A stretch of DNA of 17,113 nucleotides from CAYSYY01 sp964576115 [NCBI: uncultured Gemmatimonadota bacterium] (GTDB lineage: Bacteria; Blakebacterota; Blakebacteria; Blakebacterales). Position numbers and translations under genes: made by a program. The stretch spans positions 1-17,113 of the forward strand of contig CAZNUA010000062.1 of the NCBI GenBank assembly GCA_964576115.1, read 5' to 3'. The notes under the pieces are model-generated. The model saw nothing but the letters and a program-made list of their open reading frames with translations, ran no database searches and was not told the DNA's origin. Below, one piece after another: positions 1 to 5,782 of the stretch (position 1 is the first letter of the stretch; every line of letters begins with the position of its first letter).

Positions 1-40
1 CCGGCTCTGCCGACGCTTCAGTCGTGCTGCCAGGTACCTG

Positions 41-1879
41 TCACCTCTCTCTGACAGCCCCGGTGAAGGCTTCAACGCCACCAACAACAGGCAACGTGAT
101 AGAGGTGGCATCCAGATCGATCGTCAATTCGGTGCCCGGATCGGGCCAGAGGGTGAATTCGCGGTCGCTTGAGAAGATCATCAGGCCGATCTGCTGTCCT
201 TCGGGAATGATCTGATCATCAGGCTGCAGGTCGAAGGTCAGGGTATAGAACCGGCCGGGCATGAGGGGTTCGCTCTCGGTGAGGGAACGATAGTTCTGCG
301 GATCGGCCCACCCGCGGGTGATGAGATTGTCGGTGATCCTCGCGTCTCTTCGTTCGGTCCATGGCAGAGATACCAGCCAGACCGACAGATTGGCGGCCGG
401 TTTGCTGCTGGACAGCCTGATCGTGATGCTGGGAACTCCGGAGAGATGCACGGCTTCTGTCAATTCAGGGGTGACATAGAGCAGCCGGTGCTCGGTCCAT
501 TCCGCCTGGGCCAGCGTACCGCCTGAGAACGAGAAGTTGTCGATCAGTGTTTCTCTTCCCTGTCCGGACACCTGTTCCGTCACCAACCCTCCCCGTTCCG
601 GGGCCCCGGCGGTGAGATACAGGGTGACAGGAGATGCCGCGGGATTCGGATAATCCTCATACGGCGTCGGGTCGGAGCGTTCGGCATCCTCGCGGACGAT
701 CCACGCCCGGGGACCGTTTTCCACGCCGTTCTCGACCCCGAAGAGATAGCGGGTGAACCACCTGTTCATCATGCTCCGCGGTGGCCCCCCCCCATGCCCC
801 CCCTGGTGGTAGAAAATCTGAGCGGGAACGCCCTTTTCCTTCAGGGCCCGGTAAATGCGGTAGCTGTGTTCCGGGACGACATTCCAGTCATTGAAGCCAT
901 GACACATCAAAACGGCCGCTTTGAGCGGGGCCAGATCGTTCAGATAATCCCGGCCGGCCCAGAAGTCATTGTAGTCGCCCGTGATACGGTCCTGGCCCTG
1001 GGCCATCTCCGTATCCCGGATGAGGGAGTCGCTCCAGGCCCGTCGGGCTTCATCGCCGCTGTGGATGAAGTCATACAGAAAATCGATGTCCTCGCCCAAC
1101 CAGCCGCCCGGATGCCGGACCAGTCCATTCGAGCGGTAATAGTGCCAATAGGATGTATTCGGGGCGATGGGGATGATCACCTCCAGACCGTCGACACCGG
1201 TCGTGGCCGCGGCCAGCGGCAGGGTTCCGTTGTACGACGTTCCGGTCATGCCGACTTTGCCCGTCGTCCAGTAGGCTTCCACTTTCTCGTCCCCATCCGG
1301 GGTTGTGAAGCCGTCCGCGCGGCCGTTCAGCCAGTCGATGACCGCTTTGGGCGCCAGCGACTCGTTATCACCACCGACTGTCGGCGAACCCTGCGAAAGT
1401 CCCGTGCCGGGAGAGGATGAATGGACGACGATGAAGCCGCGGGGCACCCAGGTATTGACCTGTGCATTGGAGATGACCGGTCGTCTCCCCCGGCGTCGTA
1501 TCGCGGGCGGATGAATCCGCTCGGGAGGAAACGCCCCGACTTCATGCCGCACGTTCCAGAAGTATTGCCGTGCCGTTGAGGACGTCCCCGCGAAATAGGG
1601 ACTCGTTTCGTAGATGACAGGAAGTCTGAGCCCTTCGGTGTCGGTCTGCCGGGGCCGGATGACATCCACATGCATGCGGTCGAGTCTGCCATCGCCGTCG
1701 GTGTCGAATTCCGTCTCGACCCAGAGATCATGCCGGATCCATTGTTCAGGATCTTCGAGTTCCGGAATGACCTGGGTTTCACCATTGACGATGACCGGGA
1801 CCTGAATCCCCTGGGCCAGTGCCGGCTGGGCCGGTGCGAGGAAAAGGACCAGTACGGCTGAAAATCTGAATGACTTCAT
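41..1879 (-). CDS. Secreted Xaa-Pro dipeptidyl-peptidase (S15 / CocE-NonD hydrolase family)
   Basis: A 612-aa serine peptidase predicted to release X-Pro dipeptides from peptide N-termini in the periplasm. Residues 1-23 form a Sec signal peptide (MKSFRF, hydrophobic stretch, then AlaLeuAla-Gln). An early DTDGDGRLD loop (about 59-67) is common in this family and looks calcium-binding. The alpha/beta-hydrolase part (about 70-390) shows the nucleophile in GTSYNGT (Ser215), the acid in FNDWN (Asp331) and the histidine in HQGGHGG (probably His362). A C-terminal beta-sandwich (about 430-600) fits the family's jelly-roll domain. Start: an in-frame ATG exists at 1957, but the one at 1879 is followed directly by the signal peptide and preceded by GGAG at an 8-nt spacing. 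The CocE/esterase branch shares this fold, so substrate is inferred. Oddity: G7 and G9 tracts flank the His362 codon. No clear terminator is visible in positions 1-40. Confidence 0.9.
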   Translation of the reverse strand: MKSFRFSAVLVLFLAPAQPALAQGIQVPVIVNGETQVIPELEDPEQWIRHDLWVETEFDTDGDGRLDRMHVDVIRPRQTDTEGLRLPVIYETSPYFAGTSSTARQYFWNVRHEVGAFPPERIHPPAIRRRGRRPVISNAQVNTWVPRGFIVVHSSSPGTGLSQGSPTVGGDNESLAPKAVIDWLNGRADGFTTPDGDEKVEAYWTTGKVGMTGTSYNGTLPLAAATTGVDGLEVIIPIAPNTSYWHYYRSNGLVRHPGGWLGEDIDFLYDFIHSGDEARRAWSDSLIRDTEMAQGQDRITGDYNDFWAGRDYLNDLAPLKAAVLMCHGFNDWNVVPEHSYRIYRALKEKGVPAQIFYHQGGHGGGPPRSMMNRWFTRYLFGVENGVENGPRAWIVREDAERSDPTPYEDYPNPAASPVTLYLTAGAPERGGLVTEQVSGQGRETLIDNFSFSGGTLAQAEWTEHRLLYVTPELTEAVHLSGVPSITIRLSSSKPAANLSVWLVSLPWTERRDARITDNLITRGWADPQNYRSLTESEPLMPGRFYTLTFDLQPDDQIIPEGQQIGLMIFSSDREFTLWPDPGTELTIDLDATSITLPVVGGVEAFTGAVRER

Positions 1880-1960
1880 CGGCTCTGCTCCATCGGTTCT
1901 GCTCCCGCGCTGTCTTTCCCGGACGCCATGTGCAGCTGATTCTCGCATCACTGGCACATA

Positions 1961-2005
1961 GCTGCAACCCTGAGCGGTGTGCGGGTTCGACTCCCGCCCC
2001 CGGCA
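1961..2005 (+). other. 3' half of a tRNA-Leu-like gene (truncated; possible attachment-site remnant)
   Basis: A perfect T-arm is visible: GCGGG, the loop TTCGACT, then CCCGC (1981-1997). It is followed by a 7-nt acceptor 3' strand CCCCGGC (1998-2004) and discriminator A (2005). A short variable arm, ACC-CTGAGC-GGT, precedes it, as in long-variable-arm tRNAs. The acceptor strand would pair with GCCGGGG, a common tRNA-Leu 5' end. That 5' strand, the D-arm and an anticodon arm are not found upstream; instead there is a 7-bp inverted repeat (TGCAGCT 1931-1937, AGCTGCA 1960-1966). No CCA follows (GCA instead). Integrative elements often target and leave behind tRNA 3' ends, so an att remnant is one explanation; decay of a tRNA gene is another. 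Confidence 0.6.
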
Positions 2006-2021
2006 GCAACTGGCCTGATTC

Positions 2022-2034
2022 CCCCGAATCGGGG
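2022..2034. repeat. Short GC-rich palindrome between the barrel and peptidase genes
   Basis: CCCCGA-A-TCGGGG is a perfect 6+1+6 palindrome 38 nt beyond the stop codon of the DUF5916 gene. It could form a tight hairpin in that gene's 3' untranslated RNA. No U-tract follows on either strand, so it is not a convincing intrinsic terminator. Confidence 0.3.
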
Positions 2035-2071
2035 CAGACCGTGTGTCAGTCAGCTGGTTTCTGATGGAGTG

Positions 2072-4366
2072 CTACATAGTCAGAGCATACCCGATTTTCA
2101 TGAAGAACGTCCGGGCGGTCCGGGTGAGAGACAGGCGACCGATCCCGGCGGCGAAATCTCCCCCGAGACAGGTATCCGAATACCCCAGGAAAAACACCGT
2201 CCGGGGATTGAGCTTGTAGGAATAGAGGAATTGGGTGAAGAGGTTGTTGTTTCGGGGATTCACGGGAATCGAATACATGCCCGGATTGCTCTCGATTGAC
2301 TGATACTGAATGATCGCCCGGGCGAACATCCGGACGCTCAGATGGTAGAGCAGGCGCAGCTCCGAAAGACCGACCGTGAAGATCTCCTGGCTGCCGTTCG
2401 ACAGTCGTTGATAGGAGTGCCGGACAGTTGCCGCGAACCTCCGGCCCAGTCGTATTTCAACCTCGGGCGTGAGCAGCAGCTGGTCGGCCTCCCGGACGTT
2501 GGTGTAATCGATTGCACCTCCGGCCTGAGCATTCAATGCCAGGGTCAGATGTCCCGAGGGTTGCATCGATCCCTGCAACTGTACCCCGGGAACGGTGAAC
2601 TCACGGCCGGCATACGCCTCGCTCTGTGATGACACCTGAACATTCAGCGACGACTGCAGCGGACCGTAATACCAGACACCGTACGAGATATTGAAGCTCA
2701 GGAGATTACCGGAGAAATCTGCGGCGTATACGATGCCCGGGCCGGTTTCGAGACGGGTGAACCAGGTTCCCGCCTCGCCCCAGAAACGACGCCGGATATG
2801 TGCAAAGTAGTCCTGCTGGTTGCAGAAGGGAGCAAACCCGGTATCGAGGCGAAATCCGTCACTGAGTCCGCGAGCGGCGAGAGAATACATCCATTCCCTG
2901 CTGTTATGCATGAGCATGCCGTACCAGAGGTTTCCCGAGAAAGGGCCGGAAGGTTGCGCGAAACGTGCGCTCAGGCTGTCGGGGTAGGCGGTCCGGGTGC
3001 CCCCCAGCAGGAACACCAGTGAGGTGGAACGATTCAGCCGCAGGTTGCCGTCCACGACGGCCATGCGGTTGACATATTCCCCCCCCTCCCGGTCGGTCAG
3101 GAACAGGCCCAGCGTTGAATTGTGTCCCAGGTCGTAGCGATGGCGGAAAACAGCGGTCGTCAGCGGAGTTTCGATCAGGGTGCTGCGGCTGCGCTGATTG
3201 GAGGGAAAGAGCAGGCTGGTGACCCGGTCGCGGGTGACGAAGGCGCCGAGCCCGTGGCGTCCTTCCTTGCCGGTGAGTTTGAGGCCGAACGAAGGATCCA
3301 CGACCGTCCGCGTGACGACCAGGGGAGCGTAACTGGTGAAGTAATCCGCCCCTTCCAGAAAGAACGGGCGTCGTTCCGGGTAGGAGATGGCGAAACGCCG
3401 GTTCACCTCCAACTGGGCGACATCAGCTTCGACCTGTGAGAAGTCGGGATTGACGGCGCCGTTCAGGGTCAGGTTCGAGGTGATCCCCCAGGTCACCGAC
3501 AAACCCGGTTCCGATTCGGTTCCGCCTTTGATCAGATCGGTCCGCCGGGGATCGGAAAAGAGTCCCCCCTCCGGGATCTGGTCGCTGCGAATGGTCGTGA
3601 ACGTGGGATCGAGTTCGATACTCCGTCCGGGACGGATATCGATGAGTCCCGTCAGGAGATCCACCTGGTTGAGAAGAGTGGCATTACTGCGGTCGGTCCG
3701 GCACGACCGCAGGCGGTGCCGTACCTCCCGAGGCCAGTCCCGGAAAACCAGAATGCCCCAGGTCTGGACGTCACCTGTGTCGGGGAAACGTAAGGCATCG
3801 AAGGGAATGCCTACCTCGACAGTGTATCCCTCCGACGTGATCCGGGCGGCCGATTCCCAGATGGCGTCCCACGACCAATCCTCGAAGCCATAAAGATCGC
3901 TGAAGACGGCATCCATCTGAACGCCCGCCGCATTGACCCGGAACTGGAACGCCTGACGGGTATTGTTGAAAGTGTCGATCATCAAACCGACCTGGTCGTC
4001 TTCGGTTCCCTGATCGCGATCGCGGAGAAAAGCACGGATCTTCGCAGGATCGGGATCGCCGGCCTGAAAGAGAGCGTAGAGACAGTCATCGCTGTACACG
4101 AGGCGCACCGAGGTCTGCACCGGAGCCGGAGTATTATCCCCCGGCTGCCACTCGAAAGAGATCTCGATCGGCACCGCTTCCAGCCAGATGGGTTCGTCGG
4201 CGATCGCATCCACCCTGATAGGATCGTCGGTATGGATGATGGTGTGCGTTCTTCGAACCGGAGCCCCTTCTCTCTCGCCGGGACCTGATTGTGCGAGCAC
4301 CGGCCTCACGATCGATGCCATGATCACCACGGGAAGGATCAGCCGGATCGTCGGTCTCGAGAACAT
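2072..4366 (-). CDS. CBM9-like / DUF5916 outer-membrane beta-barrel protein
   Basis: A 764-aa exported protein with a signal peptide at about 1-25 (cleavage near VLAQ). Residues about 46-212 resemble a family-9 carbohydrate-binding-like domain (DDPIRVDAIADEPIWLEA, then LRFPDTGDVQTWG). The rest is the DUF5916 region, with its conserved signatures NPDFSQVEAD (306-314) and ERRPFFLEGADYF (331-343), followed by amphipathic strands to the C-terminus. Proteins of this family are thought to be outer-membrane barrels with a surface or periplasmic binding domain; no substrate has been established. Start at 4366 is supported by a strong AGGAGGT 6 nt upstream (4373-4379). The gene is divergent from the DUF2975 gene and shares its palindromic intergenic region. 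The peptidase gene lies 192 bp downstream on the same strand and may be co-expressed. Confidence 0.88.
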   Translation of the reverse strand: MFSRPTIRLILPVVIMASIVRPVLAQSGPGEREGAPVRRTHTIIHTDDPIRVDAIADEPIWLEAVPIEISFEWQPGDNTPAPVQTSVRLVYSDDCLYALFQAGDPDPAKIRAFLRDRDQGTEDDQVGLMIDTFNNTRQAFQFRVNAAGVQMDAVFSDLYGFEDWSWDAIWESAARITSEGYTVEVGIPFDALRFPDTGDVQTWGILVFRDWPREVRHRLRSCRTDRSNATLLNQVDLLTGLIDIRPGRSIELDPTFTTIRSDQIPEGGLFSDPRRTDLIKGGTESEPGLSVTWGITSNLTLNGAVNPDFSQVEADVAQLEVNRRFAISYPERRPFFLEGADYFTSYAPLVVTRTVVDPSFGLKLTGKEGRHGLGAFVTRDRVTSLLFPSNQRSRSTLIETPLTTAVFRHRYDLGHNSTLGLFLTDREGGEYVNRMAVVDGNLRLNRSTSLVFLLGGTRTAYPDSLSARFAQPSGPFSGNLWYGMLMHNSREWMYSLAARGLSDGFRLDTGFAPFCNQQDYFAHIRRRFWGEAGTWFTRLETGPGIVYAADFSGNLLSFNISYGVWYYGPLQSSLNVQVSSQSEAYAGREFTVPGVQLQGSMQPSGHLTLALNAQAGGAIDYTNVREADQLLLTPEVEIRLGRRFAATVRHSYQRLSNGSQEIFTVGLSELRLLYHLSVRMFARAIIQYQSIESNPGMYSIPVNPRNNNLFTQFLYSYKLNPRTVFFLGYSDTCLGGDFAAGIGRLSLTRTARTFFMKIGYALTM

Positions 4367-4426
4367 ACCATCACCTCCTGACTATCTGGGCAGAGCAGGC
4401 TACAACAGGGCTTTCACACCGATTAA

Positions 4427-4463
4427 CGGATAATATTTATTGATAATCAATAATTATTATCCG
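4427..4463. promoter_or_regulatory. 37-bp near-perfect palindrome with Fur-like GATAAT hexamers (divergent operator)
   Basis: Two 18-nt arms flank a single central A (4445) and pair at 17 of 18 positions. The core TTGATAATCAA sits between outer CGGATAAT and ATTATCCG. GATAAT occurs exactly at 4429-4434 and 4442-4447, and inverted at 4456-4461. Against the classical 19-bp Fur box, positions 4436-4454 match at 13 of 19. The site is far more AT-rich than its surroundings. For the minus-strand barrel gene, TTGATT (4450-4445) and GTTAAT (4427-4422) with a 17-nt spacer make a candidate promoter inside the palindrome, so a bound repressor would block it. Binding could be by a Fur-family protein or by the XRE regulator encoded at 5178-5426; the sequence does not decide. 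Confidence 0.6.
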
Positions 4464-4538
4464 AAATTCATATACGATGCCAATGGAAGTATGGTTTCAT
4501 AATTGAACGAAGAAAACCAACCTCAGGTGGAGGCAGTC

Positions 4539-5168
4539 ATGCAACTGACCGGTCGCTTTTCACTTTCTGTTATACTGAAAACGATTCTCGGAGTCGCCTG
4601 GTACCTGGCCTTGATCGCTATGGTTGTCAGCCTGGTCGGTGCCGGCTATCTCCTCTTTTCGGGGAATTTAACCGAGGAGGGGGTCAAAGTCGGAGTGCCC
4701 ATCGAGATGATTGATGGTGCCAGGAGAAGCATCCCGCTCGAGAACTCGGACACGATGGTCCACATCTCGAAACTCAATGGCTATCTCCAGGTTCCCTCGC
4801 CCGGGTTTCTTCTGAGCGCGGCTTTCATCCTCCGCAAACTCGGCTCTATCGCCGTCTTCCTCGTGGTCGTTTTCCTTCTGCGCTCGGTGTTCCGGACAGT
4901 GTCCGCCGGCGAGCCCTTCACACCACCGAACGCCGGGCGCATCAGAATGATCGGCCTGGTACTCCTGGCGACCTACATCATCGATCCCTGTATTCAGTTC
5001 GGCGTCTCGAGTCACGTGGTCCGTACATATGCTGTCACCGGTCTGGCCTTCCGAACCGAGTTCCCCCTCAATGTTTCTCTCATATTCATCGGCCTGGCGG
5101 TGATCGTACTGGGAGAGATATTCCGGATGGGAGCGGAGCTGCGTGAAGACCAGGCCCTGACGATTTAG
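4539..5168 (+). CDS. DUF2975 four-helix membrane protein
   Basis: A 209-aa inner-membrane protein with four predicted helices: about 9-40 (ILGVAWYLALIAMVVSL), 90-116, 134-156 and 178-195. A hydrophilic segment of about 45 residues between the first two probably faces the periplasm. The C-terminal signature GEIFRMGAELREDQALTI is the hallmark of DUF2975. The family is uncharacterised but is typically encoded next to a small YozG-like regulator, as here. Start: a TTG at 4503 would add 12 polar residues, but ATG 4539 has GGTGGAGG (4526-4533) 5 nt upstream and begins right before the first helix. The stop codon TAG lies inside the Shine-Dalgarno sequence of the next gene, so the two are probably translationally coupled. 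Confidence 0.8.
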   Translation: MQLTGRFSLSVILKTILGVAWYLALIAMVVSLVGAGYLLFSGNLTEEGVKVGVPIEMIDGARRSIPLENSDTMVHISKLNGYLQVPSPGFLLSAAFILRKLGSIAVFLVVVFLLRSVFRTVSAGEPFTPPNAGRIRMIGLVLLATYIIDPCIQFGVSSHVVRTYAVTGLAFRTEFPLNVSLIFIGLAVIVLGEIFRMGAELREDQALTI

Positions 5169-5177
5169 GAGGATCCG

Positions 5178-5426
5178 ATGTCGATCAATGTCCATCTCGA
5201 TCGGGTCCTGGTAGAGCGGAAGATGTCACTGACCGAACTGTCCGAACGGGTCGGGATCACCATCGCCAATCTCTCGATCCTCAAAACGAACAAGGCCCGG
5301 GCGATCCGCTTTACAACCCTCGATGCTCTCTGCCGGGAACTGCGCTGCCAGCCGGGCGACCTGATCTCATACGAGGGTGAGGAGGGCACCGATCATCAAG
5401 CCACTCCCGATCGTTTCACGCTGTAG
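5178..5426 (+). CDS. Small XRE-family transcriptional regulator (YozG-like, HTH_26)
   Basis: An 82-aa protein that is almost entirely one Cro/CI-type helix-turn-helix domain (about 5-64). It contains the pattern KMSLTELSERVGIT, then NLSILKTNKA, and the family ending TLDALCRELRCQPGDLISYE. The last 16 residues are a polar tail. AGGAGG (5167-5172) lies 5 nt before the ATG and contains the stop codon of the DUF2975 gene 9 nt upstream, so the pair is a two-gene operon. Such regulators usually accompany a membrane protein of unknown function. Autoregulation through the palindrome at 4427-4463 is plausible but inferred. Confidence 0.85.
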   Translation: MSINVHLDRVLVERKMSLTELSERVGITIANLSILKTNKARAIRFTTLDALCRELRCQPGDLISYEGEEGTDHQATPDRFTL

Positions 5427-5506
5427 ATATCCAAGCAGGCGGGAGCCGAATATATGGATTCTACTTACCTCAACCCAATGACTGACCTGCCCGCAAGGAG
5501 TGTGCC

Positions 5507-5782
5507 ATGAGGTCTACTGTCGCCCTGTTCGATCTGCTGGCGACCGCGTCTCTGTCGGCCTGCGGGAGGGTGGTCACGCGGCAGCAGAATGCCGGCTGGA
5601 CCGAACAGGGAGTCATCGGTACCAGGCTTTGGACACGACTGTATCCTGCTCCCGGAGGCAGGGTATGCCTGTTTTCCGATTCTGCCTCCCGTGCTACACT
5701 CCGGTGTACCTGGGGCCAGCAGAACACGGCGTCTCCCAAGACAAAATCTCGGAATGATCCAGGGCACAGTTGCCGATGGTAG
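5507..5782 (+). CDS. Doubtful lipoprotein-like small ORF, possibly a remnant
   Basis: The 349 bp between the XRE and kinase genes (5427-5775) contain this 91-codon ORF. Its start has a good Shine-Dalgarno (AAGGAG 5495-5500, 6-nt spacing). Its first 19 residues look like a lipoprotein signal ending in the lipobox Leu-Ser-Ala-Cys (Cys19), though an Asp interrupts the hydrophobic core. Beyond the lipobox the translation is rich in Arg, Ser, Thr, Trp and Cys and resembles nothing I recognise. The stop codon TAG lies 4 nt inside the kinase gene, so coupling is possible. It may be a real small lipoprotein, a frameshifted remnant, or chance. Confidence 0.3.
   Translation: MRSTVALFDLLATASLSACGRVVTRQQNAGWTEQGVIGTRLWTRLYPAPGGRVCLFSDSASRATLRCTWGQQNTASPKTKSRNDPGHSCRW
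5654..5689. repeat. Inverted repeat upstream of the kinase gene
   Basis: GGAGGCAG (5654-5661) and CTGCCTCC (5682-5689) pair perfectly across a 20-nt loop, and an inner AGGCA/TGCCT hairpin overlaps the left arm. There is no T-run, so a terminator for the DUF2975 operon is unlikely. The right arm lies just before the candidate kinase promoter. Confidence 0.3.
5672..5700 (+). promoter_or_regulatory. Candidate sigma70-type promoter for the kinase gene
   Basis: An extended -10 (TGC followed by TACACT, 5695-5700) lies 17 nt after a weak -35 (TTTTCC, 5672-5677). Transcription would start near 5707, about 70 nt before the kinase ATG. This is motif matching only, and the sigma factor preference of this organism is unknown. 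Confidence 0.3.

Noticed and set aside
31-40. The palindrome CAGGTACCTG right after the peptidase stop codon as a terminator.
   Set aside because: It is only 10 bp with no loop and no T-run, and is compatible with chance.
2022-2034. Intrinsic terminator for the DUF5916 gene.
   Set aside because: The palindrome has no following U-tract and its loop is too tight for a normal terminator hairpin; kept only as a repeat.
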